Of a DNA stretch of 64,000 nt, positions 8,041-16,238 are shown piece by piece. Both the position numbers and the translations under genes were made by a program. The notes under the pieces were generated by a model. The model searched no databases. It saw nothing but the letters and a program-made list of their open reading frames with translations, and was not told where the DNA came from. Each line of letters opens with the position of its first letter. Position 1 is the first letter of the stretch. The DNA comes from Coprococcus aceti (lineage in GTDB: Bacteria; Bacillota; Clostridia; Lachnospirales; Lachnospiraceae), in contig NZ_JAOQJT010000001.1 of NCBI RefSeq assembly GCF_025567285.1, forward strand, positions 124,001-188,000, written 5' to 3'.

Positions 8041-8601
8041 ATGAACAATTCTGATAAATTCGAATATTCTGTCGTCAGGAGCAGGCGCAAATCTATCTGT
8101 ATCGAGATAGACAGAGACCTCAACATAAAGGTTCGTGCGCCCCTCAGAATGACCGACAGTCAGATCCAAAGCTTTGTGGATTCCAGACAAAACTGGATCC
8201 GCAGCCATCTGGAAATCATGCAGAAAAGAATTTCCAATATGTCAGACGAAAAAAATCCAAGCACTGCCCTGACAGATGCCGATATAAAGGCACTGTCAGA
8301 ACAGGCTCGGATATATATTCCTTCACGTGTAGAACATTTTGCTCAGATAATAGGCGTGACCTACGGAAGGATCACCATCAGGCATCAGAAGACCCGCTGG
8401 GGAAGCTGCAGCTCCTCCGGTAACCTGAATTTCAACTGTGCACTGATGAACACCACTCCCGAAATCATAGACTACGTGGTAGTCCACGAGCTGTGTCACA
8501 GAAAGCAGATGAACCACTCCGCACTTTTCTGGGCCGAGGTAGAAAAAATACTCCCAAACTACAAGGAGCTCCGTTCCGCCCTCAAAAATTACAGGTGTTA
8601 A
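8041..8601 (+). CDS. YgjP-like (DUF45) metallopeptidase domain protein
   Basis: A 186-residue soluble protein of the M48-like YgjP/DUF45 group. The N-terminal half has the family pattern (SRRKSICIEIDRDLNIKVRAP), followed by QKTRWGSCSSSGNLNFNCAL and the zinc site VVHELCHRKQMNHSALFW: HExxH plus a third His in NHSxxFW. The family is widespread and its substrates are poorly known. It starts 6 bases after the citrate synthase-like gene and is probably co-transcribed with it. Its end is only 5 bases from the convergent fabH stop codon. Its own Shine-Dalgarno is weak, which fits translational coupling. Confidence 0.85.
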   Translation: MNNSDKFEYSVVRSRRKSICIEIDRDLNIKVRAPLRMTDSQIQSFVDSRQNWIRSHLEIMQKRISNMSDEKNPSTALTDADIKALSEQARIYIPSRVEHFAQIIGVTYGRITIRHQKTRWGSCSSSGNLNFNCALMNTTPEIIDYVVVHELCHRKQMNHSALFWAEVEKILPNYKELRSALKNYRC

Positions 8602-8606
8602 AGCCT

Positions 8607-9569
8607 CTACCACTCCATAACCACAGCGCCGTATGTGAGCCCTGCGCCGAATGCCGACATGGCGATCTTGTCGCCGCGCTTCAGGCCGTGCTCCCTCACG
8701 AGCTGGTCGAGAAGTACAGGTACACTCGCCGCAGACATATTTCCTGTGTAGTCGAGAGTCGTAGGGAACTTCTCAAGCGGTGCCTTAAGTCTCTTGGCAA
8801 CAGATTCAATAATTCTTACATTTGCCTGGTGGAGTACGAAGTAATCCACATCGTCGACGGTCATTCCAGCCTTGTCAAGAGCCTCCTGGAGGCACTTAGG
8901 ACACTGTCTCACCGCAAACTTGTACACCTCCTGTCCATCCATATACAGATAGTCATGATTGATCTCATCTTTTACAAATATATTGTTGGTCTTTCTGCTC
9001 TCGCAGTTTAGCACCATACCCTTCTTGCCGATTGAACCCTGGACAATGCTTATGATTCCCTTGTCAGACTCCTCTATATAAGCGGCACCTGCGCCATCTC
9101 CAAACAATACGCATGTACCTCTGTCATTCCAGTCAAGTATCTTTGACAGCGTCTCCGAACCTATTACAAGAGCATTCTTCACAAACCCTGTCTCTATATA
9201 CATCTTTGCAACATTGAGGGCAAATACAAAGCCCGAGCATGCCGCATTCACATCAAACGCAATCGCCTTATCCGCACCTATAGCCGCCTGAACCTGACAC
9301 GCCCCGCTTGGTGTGTAATAATCCGGAGTGACTGTGGCAAGCACTATAAGCTCCACATTCTCTGCGGACTTCCCTGCCATCTCAAGTGCCCTCTCAGCAG
9401 CCTCAGCAGCCATGCTCGTCGTCGTCTCCTTAACAGCTATTCTTCTGTTCTTTATACCTGTTCTTGAAGATATCCACTCATCAGATGTATCAACATACTT
9501 TGCAAGCTCATCATTTGATACCTCTTTCTCCGCAAGGCAGCTTCCTGTTCCTAATATTCTGATTGCCAT
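8607..9569 (-). CDS. fabH: 3-oxoacyl-ACP synthase III
   Basis: A 320-residue FabH. It starts type II fatty acid synthesis by condensing an acyl-CoA primer with malonyl-ACP. The catalytic triad is intact: Cys111 in NAACSGF, His247 in LHQANVRI and Asn277 in GNMSAAS. The C-terminal GAGLTYGAVVMEW is typical. GGGAG lies 11 bases before the ATG. It follows the GH5 gene by 33 bases on the same strand and is probably transcribed with it from the promoter at 10700, separately from accDA and fabF. This split from the usual fab operon is unusual but not unique. Confidence 0.95.
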   Translation of the reverse strand: MAIRILGTGSCLAEKEVSNDELAKYVDTSDEWISSRTGIKNRRIAVKETTTSMAAEAAERALEMAGKSAENVELIVLATVTPDYYTPSGACQVQAAIGADKAIAFDVNAACSGFVFALNVAKMYIETGFVKNALVIGSETLSKILDWNDRGTCVLFGDGAGAAYIEESDKGIISIVQGSIGKKGMVLNCESRKTNNIFVKDEINHDYLYMDGQEVYKFAVRQCPKCLQEALDKAGMTVDDVDYFVLHQANVRIIESVAKRLKAPLEKFPTTLDYTGNMSAASVPVLLDQLVREHGLKRGDKIAMSAFGAGLTYGAVVMEW

Positions 9570-9602
9570 TATATATTTTCTCCCTTTTATCCGTTATTCT
9601 CT

Positions 9603-10655
9603 TTATTCTTCCTTGTCTCCAAGCAGCTCAGTCACATACTCGCCCCATTTTGTGAGTTTCTTATATCCCTTAGTAAACATGGATGGCTCCACCGTATCGT
9701 CATATCCAACTGCAATCCATCCTATATCATGCTTTTCCAGATATCTGGTAAATTTTATTCCAAATACATTTCTGGTGCCCTTCAGCTTCTCATTCTTGAC
9801 CTCGATATCATCGTCTGCATATCCCCACTCTGTCACTATAAGAGGATAACTTGTCACATAGCCCGACAGGAACTTCTGCCAGAACACCTTGTCCGGATAA
9901 ACATGAACAGAGAACGCAGTATTGTCATTCTTCACGCCGAGCTCGTCAAGCCATCCGAGATCATAACAGTAATCCGGACTTCCAACGATTATAAGCTGCT
10001 TTGCGCCGGCATCCCTTATAACTCCTATAAGGCTCTCCGCGCATCTCTTCCACTCTGAATCACTCATGCCAACCGGCTCATTGTATATCTCAAATATAAC
10101 ATTTGGAGTGTTCTTGAAATAATCCGCAATGTTCTTCCAGAATTCAGCAGAATAATCCAGCGGATTCTCGTCGAGATCCGGCATCTCATCCCCGGAACCA
10201 TCTATCGGGTTACCTGTATAATCCCAGTCGAGAATAACATAGTTATCGTTCTCTCCGGCCCAGGTAACTATGCGGTCAAGATATCTCCACATATAGTAAT
10301 CGTCATTCTTGTACTCCACAGGGCTTATTGGCACCCTTATGGCATTACCACCCTTGGCAAATACATCCTTGTAGAAATCCTCATTAAACTTCTTCTCCTC
10401 ATACAGACTGCGCGACTCTGGAACCATCACACCCTTGAGAACAACCTGTTCTCCGTCTGCATTCAGGATCTGAGTCCCCTTCGCTGTAAGCATGGTAGGA
10501 TATTTGTCTGTATCACCGATAAATTCTGCACGTGTTCCCACAGGTGTCAGCAAATCCTGCTCCTTGCCCCGCAGGTACATCACGTACCATATGATTGCTG
10601 CCGCAATGATGGCGGCCACGATAACTATCAAAGTAACCTTTATCTGTTTCTTCAT
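9603..10655 (-). CDS. Membrane-anchored GH5-family glycoside hydrolase
   Basis: A 350-residue protein with one N-terminal membrane segment (about residues 5-27) and an extracytoplasmic (beta/alpha)8 glycosidase domain of the GH5 cellulase/mannanase type. The general acid/base is the Glu in FEIYNEP and the nucleophile is the Glu in IVTEWGY. NAIRVPISP near residue 95 and SVHVYPD match the conserved GH5 sheet. No carbohydrate-binding module or sortase signal is present. It lies between accDA and fabH, probably leading a transcript that includes fabH. The substrate (beta-glucan or mannan) cannot be read from the sequence. Confidence 0.85.
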   Translation of the reverse strand: MKKQIKVTLIVIVAAIIAAAIIWYVMYLRGKEQDLLTPVGTRAEFIGDTDKYPTMLTAKGTQILNADGEQVVLKGVMVPESRSLYEEKKFNEDFYKDVFAKGGNAIRVPISPVEYKNDDYYMWRYLDRIVTWAGENDNYVILDWDYTGNPIDGSGDEMPDLDENPLDYSAEFWKNIADYFKNTPNVIFEIYNEPVGMSDSEWKRCAESLIGVIRDAGAKQLIIVGSPDYCYDLGWLDELGVKNDNTAFSVHVYPDKVFWQKFLSGYVTSYPLIVTEWGYADDDIEVKNEKLKGTRNVFGIKFTRYLEKHDIGWIAVGYDDTVEPSMFTKGYKKLTKWGEYVTELLGDKEE

Positions 10656-10699
10656 AAACGCTCCTCCAATTCAAGCTGTATCTTCAGCCATATACATAA

Positions 10700-10728
10700 A
10701 GTTTACCAAAAAAACACCATCACTTCAA
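10700..10728 (-). promoter_or_regulatory. Promoter of the GH5-fabH unit
   Basis: Minus strand TTGAAG (10723-10728), 17-base spacer, TAAACT (10700-10705), 45 bases before the GH5 start. Confidence 0.45.
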
Positions 10729-10737
10729 CATATGCAT

Positions 10738-10790
10738 GAATAAAAGGCATTCCCCGTGAGATAAATTTCTCACTTGAGAAATGCCTTTCA
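10738..10790 (-). terminator. Terminator after accDA
   Basis: AAAGGCATT (10743-10751) pairs with AATGCCTTT (10780-10788), and an inner stem GTGAGA/TCTCAC lies at 10756-10773. The minus-strand product ends in TTTTATT. Confidence 0.65.
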
Positions 10791-10809
10791 TCTATAGTAT
10801 ATCTGTGAT

Positions 10810-12546
10810 CTACAGATTTCTGAATCTGTCGTATCTGTCCTGTGCGATCTCCTCAGGAGTCTTGTCTGAATACTTCTTGAGGAATTCCTTAATGTTCATC
10901 TTAAGGTACTTGCCTATATATGGAACTGACTGCTCATCTGCTCCGCCGTACTCAGGTACGACCTGCTCGATAACGTTCAGTCTCTTGAGATCCTGCGCTG
11001 TAATCTGCATAACTTCTGCAGCCTCCTCAGCTCTGTTGCTGTCCTTCCAGAGGATAGACGCATATCCCTCAGGTGAAAGGATTGAGTATGTCGCATTCTC
11101 AAGCATCCATACCTCATTGCCGACTGCAAGGGCAAGTGCTCCACCGCTTCCGCCTTCTCCGATAAGGATACAGAGTACAGGAACCTTGAGTGATGACATC
11201 TCATAGAGATTTCTCGCTATGGCTTCACCCATTCCTCGCTCCTCAGCCTCAAGTCCACAGAACGCACCCGGTGTATTTACAAATGTAATGATAGGTCTGC
11301 CGAACTTCTCAGCCTGCTTCATCAGACGAAGAGCCTTTCTGTAGCCATCAGGAAGAGGCATACCAAAGTTTCTCTCCATGCACTCTGCCATGGAAGCTCC
11401 CTTGACCTGTGATATAACTGTTACAGGCTGTCCATCTATATGACCGATACCACCCACAATGGCTCTGTCATCATTCATGGTTCTATCTCCGTGGATCTCA
11501 CGGAAATCATCGCATATATACTTCACATAGTCGAAACCTGAAGGTCTGCTCATCTGACGAGCACCTCTGAGCTTCTCCCACGGAGTCTTAGGCTCGTCAT
11601 CCTTGAGTCTCTCCTTGAGGATCTCGCTTATGTCAAATTTCTCATCTTCAACAGCACTGTCAAAGTTAGCATAGCCCTGTCTCTGCTTATGTGTGACGAT
11701 GAGATCATACATTGTGTCCTTCATCTTGTCTCTTGTGATTATGCCATCTATGATACCATGCTCAACAAGGAACTCTGATCTCTGGAAGCCCTCTGGAAGC
11801 TCCTGACCAATAGTCTGCTTGATAACTCGTGGTCCTGCAAATCCTACGAGCGCACCTGGCTCTCCAAGGATAATATCTCCAAGCATTGCAAAGCTGGCTG
11901 TAACACCACCTGTTGTAGGATCTGTAAGAATAGATACATACAGAAGTCCTGCATCAGAATGTTTCTTGAATGCAGCGGATGTCTTGGCCATCTGCATCAG
12001 AGAAATGATTCCCTCCTGCATACGTGCACCGCCTGAACAGCAGAACATGAATACCGGAAGCTTCTCCTCTGTAGCCTTCTCGACAGCTCTGGCAATCTTC
12101 TCACCCACAACATATCCCATGCTGCTCATGAGGAATCTTGCATCACATACACCAACTACAGCAGGCTCACCATTGATGGTTGCCTTTCCTATAGTAACAG
12201 CCTCCTTGAGGTTTGTCTTGGCCTGTGCAGCCGCAACCTTATCCTCATAGCCCTCTGTTCCAAGAGGATTTGAGCTTGGCATATCCTCAAACCATGGCTC
12301 AAATGACTTTGGATCTGTGACCATTCTTATTCTGTTCTTGGTCTTAACTCTGAAGTAAGAACCGCACTCATAACAAATGTACTTTGCGTTCTTCACTCTT
12401 TCCTTCTCAACTTCTCTTCCGCACTTAGGGCACTTTACAAGCTCCACCTTTGGTGCTTCCTGAATTCCCTCAGCAGCCTTTGCCTCCTCTGCAGCCTTTG
12501 CTGCAATTATCTCGGCATCCTTTGCCTTTTTTTTGATAAATAACAT
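10810..12546 (-). CDS. accDA: Acetyl-CoA carboxylase carboxyltransferase, fused beta and alpha subunits
   Basis: A 578-residue fusion of the two carboxyltransferase subunits, which move CO2 from carboxybiotin-BCCP to acetyl-CoA to form malonyl-CoA. Residues ~35-300 are AccD, with the zinc ribbon Cys39, Cys42, Cys58, Cys61 and CCSGGARMQEG. Residues ~315-578 are AccA, with FREIHGDR, NTPGAFCGLEAEERG and GEGGSGGALALAVG. The first ~34 residues are a Lys/Ala/Glu-rich extension. In most bacteria these are separate accD and accA genes. fabF is 5 bases upstream on the same strand. accB, accC and the other fab genes are not in the window. Confidence 0.95.
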   Translation of the reverse strand: MLFIKKKAKDAEIIAAKAAEEAKAAEGIQEAPKVELVKCPKCGREVEKERVKNAKYICYECGSYFRVKTKNRIRMVTDPKSFEPWFEDMPSSNPLGTEGYEDKVAAAQAKTNLKEAVTIGKATINGEPAVVGVCDARFLMSSMGYVVGEKIARAVEKATEEKLPVFMFCCSGGARMQEGIISLMQMAKTSAAFKKHSDAGLLYVSILTDPTTGGVTASFAMLGDIILGEPGALVGFAGPRVIKQTIGQELPEGFQRSEFLVEHGIIDGIITRDKMKDTMYDLIVTHKQRQGYANFDSAVEDEKFDISEILKERLKDDEPKTPWEKLRGARQMSRPSGFDYVKYICDDFREIHGDRTMNDDRAIVGGIGHIDGQPVTVISQVKGASMAECMERNFGMPLPDGYRKALRLMKQAEKFGRPIITFVNTPGAFCGLEAEERGMGEAIARNLYEMSSLKVPVLCILIGEGGSGGALALAVGNEVWMLENATYSILSPEGYASILWKDSNRAEEAAEVMQITAQDLKRLNVIEQVVPEYGGADEQSVPYIGKYLKMNIKEFLKKYSDKTPEEIAQDRYDRFRNL

Positions 12547-12551
12547 AATAT

Positions 12552-13790
12552 TTACTGCTCCTTATACTTCTGTAAGACGATACATGCATTGTGTCCGCCA
12601 AATCCAAGTGAGTTGCTGATCGCAACATCAACGTCCATCTCGCATGGCTCCTTACAATAATCCAGATCAAGCTCCTCCTCGCTCTCCACAAGGCCTCTTG
12701 TTCTGTGGATATAACCTTCCTCTATACTCTTGACACAGGCAATACACTCGATGGCTCCTGCTGCACCGAGAAGATGTCCTGTCATAGACTTTGTTGAATT
12801 GATCTTGATGTCCTTTGCGTGATCGCCAAATGCCTTCTTGATAGCACGTGTCTCAACAAGATCGTTCAGATGTGTGCTTGTACCATGAGCATTGATGTAC
12901 TGAACCGCATCAAGTGGAAGTCCTGCATCCTTAACCGCATTGGTCATGGCAACTGCTGGTCCCTCACCTGACTCCTCAGGTGCTGTGATGTGGTGTGCAT
13001 CACTTGAACATCCGTAACCTGAAAGCTCTGCGTAGATCTTTGCACCTCTTGCCTTTGCGTGCTCAAGCTCCTCAAGAATAACAATACCTGCACCCTCACC
13101 GAGAACGAATCCGCTTCTGTCCTTATCAAATGGAATAGAACATCTGTCTGGATCTGTTGATGATGTAAGTGCTGTAAGTGAATCAAATGTTGATATACCG
13201 ATAGGTGTAACTGCTGCCTCACATCCGCCGGCTACCATGACATCAGTGTCTCCGTACTGGATCGTTCTGAATGCCTCACCGATACTGTTTGTTCCTGAAG
13301 CACATGCTGTTACAACATCTATACTCTTGCCCTTGAGACCAAACTGGATCGCAACGTTACCTGCTGCGATGTTGCTGATCATCATAGGAACTACGAATGG
13401 ACTTACACGAAGTGGTCCCTTTGTAAGTATGGTTCCATATGCGTTCTCAAGCTCCTGAAGTGAACCAACACCTGAACCAATACATGTACCAACTCTGTAA
13501 GCATCTTCCTTTGTCATATCAAGTCCTGAATCTGCCATAGCCTCCTGGGTTGCCTTCACAGCAAACTGTGTGAATCTAGCCATACGTCTTGCAGACTTTG
13601 GATCAATGTAGTCCTTTGCTACAAAGTTCTTAACCTCGCCGACAAGCTTGCACTTGTATGCTGAAGCGTCAAACTGTGTAATAGGTCCGAAGCCATGCTT
13701 TCCTTCCTTAAGTGAATCCCAATACTCGTCAACTGTATTGCCGACTGGAGTTATGGCTCCTATGCCTGTTATTACTACTCTCTTCTTCAT
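12552..13790 (-). CDS. fabF: 3-oxoacyl-ACP synthase II
   Basis: A 412-residue FabF/KAS II for elongation condensations in fatty acid synthesis. The Cys-His-His triad is complete: Cys163 in VTACASGTN, His302 in NAHGTSTHLND and His339 in SMTGHLLGAAG. Length and the N-terminal RVVITGIGAITPVG are standard. AAGGAG lies before the ATG. It is the first gene of an apparent fabF-accDA unit, with about 140 AT-rich bases upstream. I see no convincing FapR or FabT operator there. Confidence 0.96.
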   Translation of the reverse strand: MKKRVVITGIGAITPVGNTVDEYWDSLKEGKHGFGPITQFDASAYKCKLVGEVKNFVAKDYIDPKSARRMARFTQFAVKATQEAMADSGLDMTKEDAYRVGTCIGSGVGSLQELENAYGTILTKGPLRVSPFVVPMMISNIAAGNVAIQFGLKGKSIDVVTACASGTNSIGEAFRTIQYGDTDVMVAGGCEAAVTPIGISTFDSLTALTSSTDPDRCSIPFDKDRSGFVLGEGAGIVILEELEHAKARGAKIYAELSGYGCSSDAHHITAPEESGEGPAVAMTNAVKDAGLPLDAVQYINAHGTSTHLNDLVETRAIKKAFGDHAKDIKINSTKSMTGHLLGAAGAIECIACVKSIEEGYIHRTRGLVESEEELDLDYCKEPCEMDVDVAISNSLGFGGHNACIVLQKYKEQ

Positions 13791-13931
13791 ACTTATCTCC
13801 TTGCATTACTTATTCTGCTTTTTATACATATTTAACCATTCAATTATACTCCAACTGTCAAATGTTTGGAAGTAATTGTGTCCATGTTTTTCTATAAAAT
13901 TTCGATAAACATTCGCATTTATACATATCTC

Positions 13932-14357
13932 TTACAGTTTTTCCTTTATCTTTCTGAATATAAACTTCTTGCTTATATAATAATTGAGGAATATCACCAG
14001 CACTGATGTGAACGTCTTTATGCCCATCGCCCACAGGTGAAGCCTGTCAACCAGTATATAAATCAGGCCCTCCTCCACCACCAGTGTGAACACCCTGCTC
14101 ACGTAGAATGACACCAGTTCTTTTATGAACTCCCACGCAGTCTCTGCGACAGTGTGGAACACCGATTTTCTATTTGTTATGAATGACACAAAATTGTACA
14201 GTATCCATGCCAGGAAGTTGGCCCTGACAGGTTCTATCCCGCATTTGTACATAAATATCCAGGCGGAGCCAAGATTTACCGCTCCCACGACAATTCCCCA
14301 CAGTATATATATGTATATCTCCCTGGGTATCTTCTTCAGCACTTTATCTACAAACAT
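13932..14357 (-). CDS. GtrA family membrane protein
   Basis: A 141-residue protein with four predicted membrane helices and the GtrA-like pattern (YILWGIVVGAVNLGSAWIF, FLAWILYNFVSFITNRKSVF, FLNYYISKKFIF). GtrA-family proteins are thought to move or handle undecaprenyl-linked sugars for cell-surface polysaccharides. Its start overlaps the end of the DUF6734-like gene by 14 bases, indicating coupled translation. Confidence 0.85.
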   Translation of the reverse strand: MFVDKVLKKIPREIYIYILWGIVVGAVNLGSAWIFMYKCGIEPVRANFLAWILYNFVSFITNRKSVFHTVAETAWEFIKELVSFYVSRVFTLVVEEGLIYILVDRLHLWAMGIKTFTSVLVIFLNYYISKKFIFRKIKEKL

Positions 14358-15189
14358 GTAACTCCCTTATAACATCCGCCTCTTCCGGAAACTCCCGCTC
14401 TATCCGCTCGCAGAGACGTCCGTTAAACTCAACCCTTTTCCCATAGTTAAACTTCAGAATATTCTTATATCCCCACAAATGTGTGAACACATCCTGTCTC
14501 TCTATATCCGCCGCCTCAGGAAAAAATGAAGCAATGATCTTTCCCTTTCTCGCAGCACACATCGCAAGCAGTCTCTGCTCCGCAAATACCATGTGGCACA
14601 GATTTTCCTCAGTCTCCCTACAATTCTCCATAAATTGTATGGAGCTGTCCACATAATAGTTCTTAAATTGCTCCTTAGCCATATATAGCATACAGGTATT
14701 TACCGGCGGAACATCCCAGCTCCACAGGGGATCAAAGCTGTACGAACTGTCCATATTGAAGAAGTCCCTGCCGGGATATACATCCGGATATATTCCTTCT
14801 CTGTGTATTGCACAAATATCCGTCCCCGCTATGTATTCCCCTATATTCTTCCACACTATAAGGTCCAGATCCACCATGACCGCCGGCATATGCGCCGCCT
14901 TAAGCGCATACAGCTTGCCCGCAGCCCAGAACACTCCCGGGGATATGCTGTCAGGAACCTGTATCTCTTTTATACCGCCATTCCATATATGCGACAATCC
15001 CTGTCCCTCAACATAATCAATGGCCCTTGCATCACCGTAAAGTGTGATAGGGCCATTCATTTTTCTCCACATAAGAGCAGACAGGATCATGGTCAAAAGC
15101 TCATAATCCTGCATGCTGTAAGTGTCATCTTTACTTTTCTCAAAATAAGGAGCAGTCCACAATATGTGGAATCCCTCTATATCCTTCAT
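14344..15189 (-). CDS. DUF6734-like putative glycosyltransferase-fold protein
   Basis: A 281-residue soluble protein. Features include an N-terminal HILWTAPY segment, GKLYALKAAHMPAVMVDLDLIVWKN (a DxD-like VDLDLIVW motif near residue 125), and PPVNTCMLYMA further on. This resembles proteins I know as DUF6734, which look like GT-A-type sugar transferases, but neither function nor substrate is established. It sits between the GSQ-repeat gene (26 bases upstream) and the GtrA gene (overlapping), which suggests a job in surface glycan handling. Confidence 0.55.
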   Translation of the reverse strand: MKDIEGFHILWTAPYFEKSKDDTYSMQDYELLTMILSALMWRKMNGPITLYGDARAIDYVEGQGLSHIWNGGIKEIQVPDSISPGVFWAAGKLYALKAAHMPAVMVDLDLIVWKNIGEYIAGTDICAIHREGIYPDVYPGRDFFNMDSSYSFDPLWSWDVPPVNTCMLYMAKEQFKNYYVDSSIQFMENCRETEENLCHMVFAEQRLLAMCAARKGKIIASFFPEAADIERQDVFTHLWGYKNILKFNYGKRVEFNGRLCERIEREFPEEADVIRELHVCR

Positions 15190-15214
15190 ATATCCTCCAA
15201 GATCCGGTCATGTA

Positions 15215-16051
15215 CTAGATCAGATCCAGTCCATATCCAAACTTAGCATTGCCACCAATCCGGCTGGTCGGTCTTCTGCTTCTGTTGATAAGCTGCCACT
15301 CCTGAGGGAACTCAACCATCAGCTCCTGGCTTGTTCTGATTGAATCCATACTGTCCTGTGGCTGCTGTGTGTCACTTTCAAGCACCATCGGCATATTTTT
15401 TATCCGCTGGCTGCCAAACACTCTGTACTGGCTTCCCGCCAGGTATCTGAAGCCTCCCTGACTTCCAAACAGCAGTCTCATCTGACTGCCATTCCACCGG
15501 AACCGCTGACTTCCTATCATTCTATACTGGCTACCCGCCAGGTATCTGAAGCCTCCCTGACTACCGAATAACTGTCTCATCCGGCTGCCATTCCACTGAA
15601 AACGCTGGCTTCCTGTCATTCCACTCTGACTTCCCATCAAAAGCTTCTGGCTTCCAGTATCCACAGTCTGTTTCGCAGCTTCGCATCCAAGCTCTTCGTA
15701 TCTGTCCTCAAAAGGGATCAGAACTCCACCGCCGAATTCCACACTGAAAGGTCTGCCGTCCATCATGACATATGTCCTGTAAGGATACAGTCTGCCATTC
15801 TGCGCTATCAACTTCATATATACCGGCAATCCACTGTCGAGCCTGTGGAATCTGTACGCCTGCGGTGTGGTTGCTTTGACGAAATATCCTCCCGCCGGCA
15901 GTGAATATCCAAGCACTGCCTCAAGCTCACCATCCCATTCAATATATACTCCGAATTCTCCAGTCTGGGCATCATAATTTCTGAGGTCAAAATATGCCTT
16001 TCCCGTGACAAAAGGAAGCATCCTGGCTATTCTATTGTCAAATAGTGCCAC
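15215..16051 (-). CDS. GSQ-repeat protein of unknown function
   Basis: About 278 residues, not recognised. The N-terminal ~120 residues are mixed and globular (start FDNRIARMLPFVTGKAYFDL). The middle is a run of GSQ or GSR tripeptides separated by 4-7 residues, about eleven in all, including two almost identical 33-residue units (bases 15423-15521 and 15522-15620) carrying GSQGGFRYLAGSQYR. The C-terminal ~45 residues end GNAKFGYGLDLI. I place the start at GTG 16049-16051, which follows an AGAGGTG; the frame is open to a TTG at 16102, but that site has poor spacing to its Shine-Dalgarno. No signal peptide is visible. Confidence 0.6.
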   Translation of the reverse strand: MALFDNRIARMLPFVTGKAYFDLRNYDAQTGEFGVYIEWDGELEAVLGYSLPAGGYFVKATTPQAYRFHRLDSGLPVYMKLIAQNGRLYPYRTYVMMDGRPFSVEFGGGVLIPFEDRYEELGCEAAKQTVDTGSQKLLMGSQSGMTGSQRFQWNGSRMRQLFGSQGGFRYLAGSQYRMIGSQRFRWNGSQMRLLFGSQGGFRYLAGSQYRVFGSQRIKNMPMVLESDTQQPQDSMDSIRTSQELMVEFPQEWQLINRSRRPTSRIGGNAKFGYGLDLI

Positions 16052-16238
16052 ACTCTCGCCGGCACCTCTATTTAAAGACGAATATATGAAACCCACACAC
16101 AATCTCCATTCCCAAACTAGCCAAATTCTATATCCGACTATTTGCCTTATACTATGTATGGTACTCTATTTCTCCATATAATTCAATTTAATTTGAGGGA
16201 TTTAACAGTCTTATTTTCCACTAATTTCCTAATTAAAA

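Noticed and set aside
13791..13931. FapR/FabT-type operator upstream of fabF
   Set aside because: TTGACA and TATAAT occur, but only 7 bases apart, and no convincing inverted repeat of either regulator is visible.
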